The notes below the pieces were generated by a model. It saw only the letters and a program-made list of their open reading frames with translations, ran no database searches and had not been told where the DNA came from. From assembly GCA_036417435.1 (NCBI GenBank), contig JAZAQT010000027.1, positions 1-64,000 on the forward strand: a DNA stretch of 64,000 nt, given 5' to 3'. This DNA is from Inia geoffrensis. Lineage: Eukaryota; Chordata; Mammalia; Artiodactyla; Iniidae. Shown in pieces: positions 35,111 through 48,995 of this stretch. Within the stretch, counting starts at the first letter, position 1. Every line of letters begins with the position of its first letter. A program made the position numbers and the translations under genes.

Positions 35111-36846
35111 TTGGCCAAAAAGGGCGTATGCGTTTTTTCCTGAATATATTCAGGAAAAAACGCATACGCCCTTTTTGGCCAAGTGCATCACTGTCGAACT
35201 GCTGCCTCTTTTCCTACGCTTTCAGAGCAATTCTTATCTACCCCCTGATATCTGTTTTCTGCAATTCTGCGTCGCGTTCAAATCCTCTTCACAGCCTTCC
35301 TTCAATAAATTTTTGGATGATAGGGGTCATTTGGAACTCTGCAGGATTTTGAGTTACAGTGCCACAAATCTCCTTTTCTCAACTCGCTTTCTTGTGAGCG
35401 GACCGCAAACCCGAAGAATTGCTTCAGGCCCTAATCTCGTTCCGGCATGGCACGCTGAGCCTTTGATGAATTCTTCTTCCTGTAGGGAAATCAGTGTTCA
35501 ATGTGCCCATCGAAACACATCAAGTTAGCTGCTCATTCGTTCTCCTTATTCCTGTTCATCTTCCACAGAAATTGCAAACTGTGCCAAACAAGAGGTCAAA
35601 GGCACTGACTCTCCAAGTGGGGAGAATATTAATATTGCATCTGGAACGGCGAACTCGAGTACCAGAGGGCGAAAGTGGCGATGAGTTTTAGAAATTGTGC
35701 CTGATCACTTCGTGGACCATATTCTGGGATTTCCATGCATATTTTAGCTGAAGGATAAATCCCTTACACGTGGAGATTTGGGACCCGTGGAATGGGAACC
35801 ATGCACCATTACCTCAAAGGGTCTGCATTCCCTCACCAATAGTATCAGCCCCAAGTGTCCAGCTTTATCTCTCCCACAGCTGGGGATGTAGAGGTGGTAA
35901 ATCCAAGATTCCTCACAAGCCCTGAAGGACTTATTTAAGAATTTCTCTCTATTTGACAGTCCTTGTGTTTTCTTTTTCAAATTTATTTTTATAAGGGGAT
36001 TTAGCTTATTTACACTACTGTGTGTATGCTGCTGTACACAAATGATTTTCTTATGGAGACCTATAAATGTATGGGTTTTAATTTTCTTCATAGTCAGGTA
36101 TATTCCTAGGTTTTGAATACGGGGTGTTGAGTCCATTTGGTTGAGCAAGGAGTAGCTCTTGTCTAATATATATTTGGCTTATGGAATGGTATCTGTCCTA
36201 ATGTCAACCTCTGGTTTTATGCAGCCTCCCCACTCTCCCTTCCCCTTAAGCAAGCATAAGTTTCTTTTGTAAATGTGAGACTCTGTTGTGTTTTGTAATG
36301 AAGTTCACACGTAGCCGTGTTTACATTCCCGGTATTAGTGATATCTTATGATGTTTCTTTTTCTGTGTGACTTATTTCACTTAGAATCATCGTAACTAAA
36401 TCCACTCATTATGCTGCTACTGCTCTGTTGCCATTGATTTCATTGTTGAGTGATATTCCATTGTAGGGATGTACCACAACTTCTATATCCATTTTTCTCT
36501 TTCTGGGCTATTAAAGTTGTACCATAGTCAAGGCTCCGGTACACAGAGCAGCCCCAAACTTTGGTGTGGCTGTGTCTTTTTCATTTAAATTTTCCGAATC
36601 TATAGCACCATAAGTGGAAGTGCCCTAGGCTCTCTAGCTTGTTTTTTTCTTTGTTCCAGGAAACACCATCCACTTCTCCAGAGTGGCTGTTGGCAATTTA
36701 CATCCCGCCCATCAGCATAACAAGGCTGCCGGTTCTCCATGGCCTGTCCTGCCTCTCTGGATTTTACACTTTTTTCGGATGGCACTTTGGATCGGTGGGA
36801 AGTGAGACTGCCTTGTAGTGCGGATTTCCATTGCAGGCTTGCTTGG
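35111..36846 (+). repeat. Satellite monomer M13, type B
   Basis: Period 1736 bp, perfect palindrome. It shares the private markers of M9 at a spacing of 6943 bp, so M9-M10 and M13-M14 are duplicate pairs. Confidence 0.9.
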
Positions 36847-38582
36847 TTGGCCAAAAAGGGCGTATGCGTTTTTTCCTGAATATATTCAGGAAAAAACGCA
36901 TACGCCCTTTTTGGCCAAGTGCATCACTGTCGAACTGCTGCCTCTTTTCCTACGCTTTCAGAGCAATTCTTATCTACCCCCTGATATCTGTTTTCTGCAA
37001 TTCTGCATCGCGTTCAAGTCCTCTTCTCAGCCTTCCTTCAATAAATTTTTGGATGATAGGGGTCATTTGGAACTCTGCAGGATTGTGAGTTACAGTGCCA
37101 AAAATCTCCTTTTCTCAACTTGCTTTATTGTGAGCTGACCGCAAAACCGAAAAATTGCTTCAGGCCTTAATCTCGTTCAGGCATGGCACGCTGAGCCTTT
37201 GATGAATTCTTCTTCCTGTAGGGAAATCAGTGTTCAATGTGCCCGTCCAAACACATCAAGTTAGCTGCTCATTCGTTCTCCTTATTCCTGTTCATCTTCC
37301 ACAGAAATTGCAAACTGTGCCAAACAAGAGGTCAAAGGCACTGACTCTCCAAGTGGGGAGAATGTTAATATTGCATCTGGAACGGCGATTTCGAGTACCA
37401 GGGGGCTAAAATGGCGATGAGTTTTAGAAATTGTGCCTCATCACTTCGTGGACCATATTCTGGGTTTTCCATGCATATTTTAGCTGAAGGATAAATCCCT
37501 TTCACGTGGAGATTTGGGACCCGTGGAATGGGAACCATGCACCATTACCTCAAAGGGTCTGCATTCCCTCACCAATAGTATCAGCCCCAAGTGTCCAGCC
37601 TTATCTCTCCCACAGCTGTGGATGTAGAGGTGGTAAATCCAAGATTCCTCACAAGCCCTGAAGGACTTATTTAAGAATTTCTCTCTATTTGACAGTCCTT
37701 GTGTTTTCTTTTTCAAATTTATTTTTATAAGGGGATTTAGCTTATTGACACTGCTGTGTGTATGCTGCTGTACACAAATGATTTTCTTATGGAGACCTAT
37801 AAATGTATGGGTTTTAATTTTCTTCATAGTCAGGTATATTCCTAGGTTTTGAATACGGGGTGTTAAGTCCATTTGGTTGAGCAAGGAGTAGCTGTTGTCT
37901 AATATATATTTGGCTTATGGAATGGTATCTGTCCTAATGTCAACCTCTGGTTTTATGCAGCCTCCCCACTCTCCTTTCCCCTTAAGCAAGCAAAAGTTTG
38001 TTTTGTAAATGTGAGACTCTCTTGTGTTTTGTAATGCAGTTCACACGTAGCCGTGTTTACATTCCCGGTATTAGTGATATCTTATGATGTTTCTTTTTCT
38101 GTGTGACTTATTTCACTTAGAATCATCGTAACTAAATCCACTCATTATGCTGCTACTGGTCTGTTGCCATTTATTTCATTGTTGAGTGATATTCCATTGT
38201 AGGGATGTACCATAACTTCTATATCCATTTTTCTCTTTCTGGGCTATTAAAGTTGTACCATAGTCAAGGCTCCCGTACACAGAGCAGCCCCAAACTTTGG
38301 TGTGGCTGTGTCTTTTTCATTTAAATTTTCCGAATCTATAGCACCATAAGTGGAAGTGCCCTAGGCTCTCTAGCTTGGTTTTTTCTTTGTTCCAGGAAAC
38401 ACCATCCACTTCTCCAGAGTGGCTGTTGGCAATTTACATCCCGCCCATCAGCATAACAAGGCTGCCGGTTCTCCATGGCCTGTCCTGCCTCTCTGGATTT
38501 TACACTTTTTTCGGACGGCCCTTTGGATCGGTGGGATGTGAGACTGCCTTGTAGTGCGGATGTCCATTGCAGGCTTGCTTGG
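36847..38582 (+). repeat. Satellite monomer M14, type A'
   Basis: Period 1736 bp, perfect palindrome, same A' markers as M10. Private changes include ggcgatttcgagtacc near 37384 and gttaagtcc near 37862. Confidence 0.9.
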
Positions 38583-40317
38583 TTGGCCAAAAAGGGCGTA
38601 TGCGTTTTTTCCTGAATATATTCAGGAAAAAACGCATACGCCCTTTTTGGCCAAGTGCATCACTGTCGAACTGCTGCCTCTTTTCCTACGCTTTCAGAGA
38701 AATTCTTATCTACCCCCTGATATCTGTTTTCTGCAATTCTGCATCGCGTTCATGTCCTCTTCACAGCCTTCCTTCAATAAATTTTTGGATGATAGGGGTC
38801 ATTAGGAACTCTGCAGGATTGTGAGTTACAGTGCCACAAATCTCCTTTTCTCAACTCGCTTTCTTGTGAGCTGACCGCAAACCCGAAGAATTGCTTCAGG
38901 CCCTAATCTCGTTCCGGCATGGCACGCTGAGCCTTTGATGAATTCTTCTTCCTGTAGGGAAATCAGTGTTCAATGTGCCCGTCCAAACACATCAAGTTAG
39001 CTGCTCATTCGTTCTCCTTATTCCTGTTCATCTTCCACAGAAATTGCAAACTGTGCCAAACAAGAGGTCAAAGGCACTGACTCTCCAAGTGGGGAGAATG
39101 TTAATATTGCATCTGGAACGGCGAACTCGAGTACCAGGGGGCTAAAATGGCGATGAGTTTTAGAAATTGTGCCTGATCACTTCGTGGATCATATTCTGGG
39201 TTTTCCATGCATATTTTAGCTGAAGGATAAATCCCTTTCACGTGGAGATTTGGGACCCGTGGAATGGGAACCATGCACCATTACCTCAAAGGGTCTGCAT
39301 TCCCTCACCAATAGTATCAGCCCCAAGTGTCCAGCCTTATCTCTCCCACAGCTGTGGATGTAGAGGTGGTAAATCCAAGATTCCTCACAAGCCCTGAAGG
39401 ACTTATTAAGAATTTCTCTCTATTTGACAGTCCTTGTGTTTTCTTTTTCAAATTTATTTTTATAAGGGGATTTAGCTTATTGACACTGCTGTGTGTATGC
39501 TGCTGTACACAAATGATTTTCTTATGGAGACCTATAAATGTATGGGTTTTAATTTTCTTCATAGTCAGGTATATTCCTAGGTTTTGAATACGGGGTGTTG
39601 AGTCCATTTGGTTGAGCAAGGAGTAGCTCTTGTCTAATATATATTTGGCTTATGGAATGGTATCTGTCCTAATGTCAACCTCTGGTTTTATGCAGCCTCC
39701 CCACTCTCCTTTCCCCTTAAGCAAGCAAAAGTTTGTTTTGTAAATGTGAGACTCTCTTGTGTTTTGTAATGCAGTTCACACGTAGCCGTGTTTACATTCC
39801 CGGTATTAGTGATATCTTATGATGTTTCTTTTTCTGTGTGACTTATTTCACTTAGAATCATCGTAACTAAATCCACTCATTATGCTGCTACTGGTCTGTT
39901 GCCATTGATTTCATTGTTGAGTGATATTCCATTGTAGGGATGTACCACAACTTCTATATCCATTTTTCTCTTTCTGGGCTATTAAAGTTGTACCATAGTC
40001 AAGGCTCCCGTACACAGAGCAGCCCCAAACTTTGGTGTGGCTGTGTCTTTTTCATTTAAATTTTCCGAATCTATAGCACCATAAGTGGAAGTGCCCTAGG
40101 CTCTCTAGCTTGGTTTTTTCTTTGTTCCAGGAAACACCATCCACTTCTCCAGAGTGGCTGTTGGCAATTTACATCACGCCCATCAGCATAACAAGGCTGC
40201 CGGTTCTCCATGGCCTGTCCTGCCTCTCTGGATTTTACACTTTTTTCGGACGGCCCTTTGGATCGGTGTGAAGTGAGACTGCCTTGTAGTGCGGATTTCC
40301 ACTGCAGGCTTGCTTGG
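38583..40317 (+). repeat. Satellite monomer M15, type A with one-base deletion
   Basis: Period 1735 bp; one T is lost in gacttattaagaattt near 39407. Because the deletion is tolerated, the minus-strand open frame crossing it in other copies does not look constrained. The palindrome is perfect. Confidence 0.9.
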
Positions 40318-42053
40318 TTGGCCAAAAAGGGCGTATGCGTTTTTTCCTGAATATATTCAGGAAAAAACGCATACGCCCTTTTTGGCCAAGTGCATCACTG
40401 TCGAACTGCTGCCTCTTTTCCTACGCTTTCAGAGCAATTCTTATCTACCCCCTGATATCTGTTTTCTGCAATTCTGCGTCGCGTTCAAATCCTCTTCACA
40501 GCCTTCCTTCAATAAATTTTTGGATGATAGGGGTCATTTGGAACTCTGCAGGATTGTGAGTTACAGTGATAAAAATCTCCTTTTCTCCACTCACTTTCTT
40601 GTGAGCTGACCGCAAACCCGAAGAATTGCTTCAGGCCCTAATCTCGTTCTGGCATGGCACGCTGAGCCTTTGATGAATTCTTCTTCCTGTAGGGAAATCA
40701 GTGTTCAATGTGCCCGTCCAAACACATCAAGTTAGCTGCTCATTCGTTCTCCTTATTCCTGTTCATCTTCCACAGAAATTGCAAACTGTGCCAAACAAGA
40801 GGTCAAAGGCACTGACTCTCCAAGTGGGGAGAATGTTAATATTGCATCTGGAACGGCGAACTCGAGTACCAGGGGGCTAAAATGGCGATGAGTTTTAGAA
40901 ATTGTGCCTGATCACTTCGTGGACCATATTCTGGGTTTTCCATGCATATTTTAGCTGAAGGATAAATCCCTTTCACGTGGAGATTTGGGACCCGTGGAAT
41001 GGGAACCATGCACCATTACCTCAAAGGGTCTGCATTCCCTCACCAATAGTATCAGCCCCAAGTGTCCAGCCTTATCTCTCCCACAGCTGTGGATGTAGAG
41101 GTGGTAAATCCAAGATTCCTCACAAGCCCTGAAGGACTTATTTAAGAATTTCTCTCTATTTGACAGTCCTTGTGTTTTCTTTTTCAAATTTATTTTTATA
41201 AGGGGATTTAGCTTATTGACACTGCTGTGTGTATGCTGCTGTACACAAATGATTTTCTTATGGAGACCTATAAATGTATGGGTTTTAATTTTCTTCATAG
41301 TCAGGTATATTCCTAGGTTTTGAATACGGGGTGTTGAGTCCATTTGGTTGAGCAAGGAGTAGCTCTTGTCTAATATATATTTGGCTTATGGAATGGTATC
41401 TGTCCTAATGTCAACCTCTGGTTTTATGCAGCCTCCCCACTCTCCTTTCCCCTTAAGCAAGCAAAAGTTTGTTTTGTAAATGTGAGACTCTGTTGTGTTT
41501 TGTAATGCAGTTCACACGTAGCCGTGTTTACATTCCCGGTATTAGTGATATCTTATGATGTTTCTTTTTCTGTGTGACTTATTTCACTTAGAATCACCGA
41601 AACTAAATCCACTCATTATGCTGCTACTGGTCTGTTGCCATTGATTTCATTGTTGAGTGATATTCCATTGTAGGGATGTACCACAACTTCTATATCCATT
41701 TTTCTCTTTCTGGGCTATTAAAGTTGTACCATAGTCAAGGCTCCCGTACACAGAGCAGCCCCAAACTTTGGTGTGGCTGTGTCGTTTTCATTTAAATTTT
41801 CCGAATCTATAGCACCATAAGTGGAAGTGCCCTAGGCTCTCTAGCTTGGTTTTCTCTTTGTTCCAGGAAACACCATCCACTTCTCCAGAGTGGCTGTTGG
41901 CAATTTACATCCCGCCCATCAGCATAACAAGGCTGCCGGTTCTCCATGGCCTGTCCTGCCTCTCTGGATTTTACACTTTTTTCGGACGGCCCTTTGGATC
42001 GGTGGGATGTGAGACTGCCTTGTAGTGCGGATGTCCATTGCAGGCTTGCTTGG
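40318..42053 (+). repeat. Satellite monomer M16, type A variant
   Basis: Period 1736 bp, perfect palindrome. It has the B-like gttcaaatcctcttc near 40487, then type A markers, and the private gtgataaaaatctcc near 40567. The tail carries gtgtcgttttcat and tcaccgaaactaaatcc, shared with M18. Confidence 0.9.
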
Positions 42054-43789
42054 TTGGCCAAAAAGGGCGTATGCGTTTTTTCCTGAATATATTCAGGAAA
42101 AAACGCATACACCCTTTTTGGCCAAGTGCATCACTGTCGAACTGCTGCCTCTTTTCCTACGCTTTCAGAGAAATTCTTATCTACCCCCTGATATCTGTTT
42201 TCTGCAATTCTGCATCGCGTTCATGTCCTCTTCACAGCCTTCCTTCAATAAATTTTTGGATGATAGGGGTCATTAGGAACTCTGCAGGATTGTGAGTTAC
42301 AGTGCCACAAATCTCCTTTTCTCAACTCGCTTTCTTGTGAGCTGACCGCAAACCCGAAGAATTGCTTCAGGCCCTAATCTCGTTCCGGCATGGCACACTC
42401 AGCCTTTGATGAATTCTTCTTCCTGTAGGGAAATCAGTGTTCAATGTGCCCGTCCAAACACATCAAGTTAGCTGCTCATTCGTTCTCCTTATTCCTGTTC
42501 ATCTTCCACAGAAATTGCAAACTGTGCCAAACAAGAGGTCAAAGGCACTGACTCTCCAAGTGGGGAGAATGTTAATATTGCATCTGGAACGGCGAACTCG
42601 AGTACCAGGGGGCTAAAATGGCGATGAGTTTTAGAAATTGTTCCTGATCACTTCGTGGACCATATTCTGGGTTTTCCATGCATATTTTAGCTGAAGGATA
42701 AATCCCTTTCACGTGGAGATTTGGGACCCGTGGAATGGGAACCATGCACCATTACCTCAAAGGGTCTGCATTCCCTCACCAATAGTATCAGCCCCAAGTG
42801 TCCAGCCTTATCTCTCCCACAGCTGTGGATGTAGAGGTGGTAAATCCAAGATTCCTCACAAGCCCTGAAGGACTTATTTAAGAATTTCTCTCTATTTGAC
42901 AGTCCTTGTGTTTTCTTTTTCAAATTTATTTTTATAAGGGGATTTAGCTTATTGACACTGCTGTGTGTATGCTGCTGTACACAAATGATTTTCTTATGGA
43001 GACCTATAAATGTATGGGTTTTAATTTTCTTCATAGTCAGGTATATTCCTAGGTTTTGAATACGGGGTGTTGAGTCCATTTGGTTGAGCAAGGAGTAGCT
43101 CTTGTCTAATATATATTTGGCTTATGGAATGGTATCTGTCCTAATGTCAACCTCTGGTTTTATGCAGCCTCCCCACTCTCCTTTCCCCTTAAGCAAGCAA
43201 AAGTTTGTTTTGTAAATGTGAGACTCTCTTGTGTTTTGTAATGCAGTTCACACCTAGCCGTGTTTACATTCCCGGTATTAGTGATATCTTATGATGTTTC
43301 TTTTTCTGTGTGACTTATTTCACTTAGAATCACCGAAACTAAATCCACTCATTATGCTGCTACTGGTCTGTTGCCATTGATTTCATTGTTGAGTGATATT
43401 CCATTGTAGGGATGTACCACAACTTCTATATCCATTTTTCTCTTTCTGGGCTATTAAAGTTGTACCATAGTCAAGGCTCCCGTACACAGAGCAGCCCCAA
43501 ACTTTGGTGTGGCTGTGTCTTTTTCATTTAAATTTTCCGAATCTATAGCACCATAAGTGGAAGTGCCCTAGGCTCTCTAGCTTGGTTTTCTCTTTGTTCC
43601 AGGAAACACCATCCACTTCTCCAGAGTGGCTGTTGGCAATTTACATCCCGCCCATCAGCATAACAAGGCTGCCGGTTCTCCATGGCCTGTCCTGCCTCTC
43701 TGGATTTTACACTTTTTTCGGACGGCCCTTTGGATCGGTGGGATGTGAGACTGCCTTGTAGTGCGGATGTCCATTGCAGGCTTGCTTGG
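42054..43789 (+). repeat. Satellite monomer M17, type A, first half of a dimer HOR
   Basis: Period 1736 bp. The palindrome has one right-arm change (cgcatacaccc). The private marker ggcacactcagcc near 42393 recurs in M19, 3472 bp later. Confidence 0.9.
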
Positions 43790-45524
43790 TTGGCCAAAAA
43801 GGGCGTATGCGTTTTTTCCTGAATATATTCAGGAAAAAACGCATACGCCCTTTTTGGCCAAGTGCATCACTGTCGAACTGCTGCCTCTTTTCCTACGCTT
43901 TCAGAGAAATTCTTATCTACCCCCTGATATCTGTTTTCTGCAATTCTGCATCGCGTTCATGTCCTCTTCACAGCCTTCCTTCAATAAATTTTTGGATGAT
44001 AGGGGTCATTAGGAACTCTGCAGGATTGTGAGTTACAGTGCCACAAATCTCCTTTTCTCAACTCGCTTTCTTGTGAGCTGACCGCAAACCCGAAGAATTG
44101 CTTCAGGCCCTAATCTCGTTCCGGCATGGCATGCTGAGCCTTTGATGAATTCTTCTTCCTGTAGGGAAAACAGTGTTCAATGTGCCCGTCCAAACACATC
44201 AAGTTAGCTGCTCATTCGTTCTCCTTATTCCTGTTCATCTTCCACAGAAATTGCAAACTGTGCCAAACAAGAGGTCAAAGCACTAACTCTCCAAGTGGGG
44301 AGAATGTTAATATTGCATATGGAACGGCGAACTCGAGTACCAGGGGGCTAAAATGGCGGAGTGTTTTAGAAATTTTGCCTGATCACTTCGTGGACCATAT
44401 TCTGGGTTTTCCATGCATATTTTAGCTGAAGGATAAATCCCTTACACATGGAGATTTGGGACCCGTGGAATGGGAACCATGCACCATTACCTCAAAGGGT
44501 CTGCATTCCCTCACCAATAGTATCAGCCCCAAGAGTCCAGCCTTATCTCTCCCCCAGCTGTGGATGTAGAGGTGGTAAATCCAAGATTCCTCACAAGCCC
44601 TCAAGGGCTTATTTAAGAATTTCTCTCTATTTGACAGTCCTTGTGTTTTCTTTTTCAAATTTATTTTTATAAGGGGATTTAGCTTATTGACACTGCTGTG
44701 TGTATGCTGCTGTACACAAATGATTTTCTTATGGAGACCTATAAATGTATGGGTTTTAATTTTCTTCATAGTCAGGTATATTCCTAGGTTTTGAATACGG
44801 GGTGTTGAGTCCATTTGGTTGAGCAAGGAGTAGCTCTTGTCTAATATATATTTGGCTTATGGAATGGTATCTGTCCTAATGTCAACCTCTGGTTTTATGC
44901 AGCCTCCCCACTCTCCTTTCCCCTTAAGCAAGCAAAAGTTTGTTTTGTAAATGTGAGACTCTGTTGTGTTTTGTAATGCAGTTCACACGTAGCCGTGTTT
45001 ACATTCCCGGTATTAGTGATATCTTATGATGTTTCTTTTTCTGTGTGACTTATTTCACTTAGAATCACCGAAACTAAATCCACTCATTATGCTGCTACTG
45101 GTCTGTTGCCATTGATTTCATTGTTGAGTGATATTCCATTGTAGGGATGTACCACAACTTCTATATCCATTTTTCTCTTTCTGGGCTATTAAAGTTGTAC
45201 CATAGTCAAGGCTCCCGTACACAGAGCAGCCCCAAACTTTGGTGTGGCTGTGTCGTTTTCATTTAAATTTTCCGAATCTATAGCACCATAAGTGGAAGTG
45301 CCCTAGGCTCTCTAGCTTGGTTTTCTCTTTGTTCCAGGAAACACCATCCACTTCTCCAGAGTGGCTGTTGGCAATTTACATCCCGCCCATCAGCATAACA
45401 AGGCTGCCGGTTCTCCATGGCCTGTCCTGCCTCTCTGGATTTTACACTTTTTTCGGACGGCCCTTTGGATCGGTGGGATGTGAGACTGCCTTGTAGTGCG
45501 GATGTCCATTGCAGGCTTGCTTGG
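43790..45524 (+). repeat. Satellite monomer M18, type C
   Basis: Period 1735 bp, perfect palindrome. Type C markers are gggaaaacagtg, caaagcactaactctcc, gcatatggaacgg, cttacacatggag, ctcccccagctgtgg and ccctcaagggctt. Loss of CpG at cacatgg suggests deamination in the C lineage. Confidence 0.9.
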
Positions 45525-47260
45525 TTGGCCAAAAAGGGCGTATGCGTTTTTTCCTGAATATATTCAGGAAAAAACGCATACACCCTTTTTGGCCAAGTGC
45601 ATCACTGTCGAACTGCTGCCTCTTTTCCTACGCTTTCAGAGAAATTCTTATCTACCCCCTGATATCTGTTTTCTGCAATTCTGCATCGCGTTCATGTCCT
45701 CTTCACAGCCTTCCTTCAATAAATTTTTGGATGATAGGGGTCATTAGGAACTCTGCAGGATTGTGAGTTACAGTGCCACAAATCTCCTTTTCTCAACTCG
45801 CTTTCTTGTGAGCTGACCGCAAACCCGAAGAATTGCTTCAGGCCCTAATCTCGTTCCGGCATGGCACACTCAGCCTTTGATGAATTCTTCTTCCTGTAGG
45901 GAAATCAGTGTTCAATGTGCCCGTCCAAACACATCAAGTTAGCTGCTCATTCGTTCTCCTTATTCCTGTTCATCTTCCACAGAAATTGCAAACTGTGCCA
46001 AACAAGAGGTCAAAGACACTGACTCTCCAAGTGGGGAGAATGTTAATATTGCATCTGGAATGGCGAACTCGAGTACCAGGGGGCTAAAATGGCGATGAGT
46101 TTTAGAAATTGTTCCTGATCACTTCGTGGACCATATTCTGGGTTTTCCATGCATATTTTAGCTGAAGGATAAATCCCTTTCACGTGGAGATTTGGGACCC
46201 GTGGAATGGGAACCATGCACCATTACCTCAAAGGGTCTGCATTCCCTCACCAATAGTATCAGCCCCAAGTGTCCAGCCTTATCTCTCCCACAGCTGTGGA
46301 TGTAGAGGTGGTAAATCCAAGATTCCTCACAAGCCCTGAAGGACTTATTTAAGAATTTCTCTCTATTTGACAGTCCTTGTGTTTTCTTTTTCAAATTTAT
46401 TTTTATAAGGGGATTTAGCTTATTGACACTGCTGTGTGTATGCTGCTGTACACAAATGATTTTCTTATGGAGACCTATAAATGTATGGGTTTTAATTTTC
46501 TTCATAGTCAGGTATATTCCTAGGTTTTGAATACGGGGTGTTGAGTCCATTTGGTTGAGCAAGGAGTAGCTCTTGTCTAATATATATTTGGCTTATGGAA
46601 TGGTATCTGTCCTAATGTCAACCTCTGGTTTTATGCAGCCTCCCCACTCTCCTTTCCCGTTAAGCAAGCAAAAGTTTGTTTTGTAAATGTGAGACTCTCT
46701 TGTGTTTTGTAATGCAGTTCACACGTAGCCGTGTTTACATTCCCGGTATTAGTGATATCTTATGATGTTTCTTTTTCTGTGTGACTTATTTCACTTAGAA
46801 TCATCGTAACTAAATCCACTCATTATGCTGCTACTGGTCTGTTGCCATTGATTTCATTGTTGAGTGATATTCCATTGTAGGGATGTACCACAACTTCTAT
46901 ATCCATTTTTCTCTTTCTGGGCTATTAAAGTTGTACCATAGTCAAGGCTCCCGTACACAGAGCAGCCCCAAACTTTGGTGTGGCTGTGTCTTTTTCATTT
47001 AAATTTTCCGAATCTATAGCACCATAAGTGGAAGTGCCCTAGGCTCTCTAGCTTGGTTTTCTCTTTGTTCCAGGAAACACCATCCACTTCTCCAGAGTGG
47101 CTGTTGGCAATTTACATCCCGCCCATCAGCATAACAAGGCTGCCGGTTCTCCATGGCCTGTCCTGCCTCTCTGGATTTTACACTTTTTTCGGACGGCCCT
47201 TTGGATCGGTGGGATGTGAGACTGCCTTGTAGTGCGGATGTCCATTGCAGGCTTGCTTGG
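45525..47260 (+). repeat. Satellite monomer M19, type A, second dimer HOR copy
   Basis: Period 1736 bp. It has the same palindrome mismatch (cgcatacaccc) and the same ggcacactcagcc as M17, so it is a copy of M17 at the 3471-3472 bp dimer period. Confidence 0.9.
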
Positions 47261-48995
47261 TTGGCCAAAAAGGGCGTATGCGTTTTTTCCTGAATATATT
47301 CAGGAAAAAACGCATACGCCCTTTTTGGCCAAGTGCATCACTGTCGAACTGCTGCCTCTTTTCCTACGCTTTCAGAGAAATTCTTATCTACCCCCTGATA
47401 TCTGTTTTCTGCAATTCTGCATCGCGTTCATGTCCTCTTCACAGCCTTCCTTCAATAAATTTTTGGATGATAGGGGTCATTAGGAACTCTGCAGGATTGT
47501 GAGTTACAGTGCCACAAATCTCCTTTTCTCAACTCGCTTTCTTGTGAGCTGACCGCAAACCAGAAGAATTGCTTCAGGCCCTAATCTCGTTCCGGCATGG
47601 CATGCTGAGCCTTTGATGAATTCTTCTTCCTGTAGGGAAAACAGTGTTCAATGTGCCCGTCCAAACACATCAAGTTAGCTGCTCATTCGTTCTCCTTATT
47701 CCTGTTCATCTTCCACAGAAATTGCAAACTGTGCCAAACAAGAGGTCAAAGCACTAACTCTCCAAGTGGGGAGAATGTTAATATTGCATATGGAACGGCG
47801 AACTCGAGTACCAGGGGGCTAAAATGGGGAAGAGTTTTAGAAATTTTGCCTGATCACTTCGTGGACCATATTCTGGGTTTTCCATGCATATTTTAGCTGA
47901 AGGATAAATCCCTTACACATGGAGATTTGGGACCCGTGGAATGGGAACCATGCACCATTACCTCAAAGGGTCTGCATTCCCTCACCAATAGTATCAGCCC
48001 CAAGAGTCCAGCCTTATCTCTCCCCCAGCTGTGGATGTAGAGGTGGTAAATCCAAGATTCCTCACAAGCCCTCAAGGGCTTATTTAAGAATTTCTCTCTA
48101 TTTGACAGTCCTTGTGTTTTCTTTTTCAAATTTATTTTTATAAGGGGATTTAGCTTATTTACACTGCTGTGTGTATGCTGCTGTACACAAATGATTTTCT
48201 TATGGAGACCTATAAATGTATGGGTTTTAATTTTCTTCATAGTCAGGTATATTCCTAGGTTTTGAATATGGGGTGTTGAGTCCATTTGGTTGAGCAAGGA
48301 GTAGGCCTTGTCTAATATATATTTGGCTTATGGAATGGTATCTGTTCTAATGTAAACCTCTGCTTTTATGCAGCCTCCCCACTCTCCTTTCCCCTTAAGC
48401 AAGCATAAGTTTCTTTTGTAAATGTGAGACTCTCTTGTGTTTTGTAATGCAGTTCACACGTAGCCGTGTTTACATTCCCGGTATTAGTGATATCTTATGA
48501 TGTTTCTTTTTCTGTGTGACTTATTTCACTTAGAATCATCGTAACTAAATCCACTCATTATGCTGCTACTGGTCTGTTGCCATTGATTTCATTGTTGAGT
48601 GATATTCCATTGTAGGGATGTACCACAACTTCTATATCCATTTTTCTCTTTCTGGGCTATTAAAGTTGTACCATAGTCAAGGCTCCCGTACACAGAGCAG
48701 CCCCAAACTTTGGTGTGGCTGTGTCTTTTTCATTTAAATTTTCCGAATCTATAGCACCATAAGTGGAAGTGCCCTAGGCTCTCTAGCTTGTTTTTTTCTT
48801 TGTTCCAGGAAACACCATCCACTTCTCCAGAGTGGCTGTTGGCAATTTACATCCCGCCCATCAGCATAACAAGGCTGCCGGTTCTCCATGGCCTGTCCTG
48901 CCTCTCTGGATTTTACACTTTTTTCGGACGGCCCTTTGGATCGGTGGGAAGTGAGACTGCCTTGTAGTGCGGATTTCCACTGCAGGCTTGCTTGG
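47261..48995 (+). repeat. Satellite monomer M20, type C
   Basis: Period 1735 bp, perfect palindrome, full type C set as in M18. Differences include gggcttaaaatgggg near 47820 where M18 has gcgga. The tail reverts to gcataagtttc, marking the end of the dimer block. Confidence 0.9.

Larger units (their letters stand above)
42054..48995 (+). repeat. Two-monomer HOR block (A-C), two copies of 3471 bp
   Basis: M17-M18 and M19-M20 share private markers at 3471-3472 bp spacing: the palindrome mismatch cgcatacaccc, ggcacactcagcc and the type C set. The flanking marker gtgtcgttttcat (near 41781 and 45253) follows the same spacing, so the duplicated unit begins slightly left of 42054. Confidence 0.85.
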
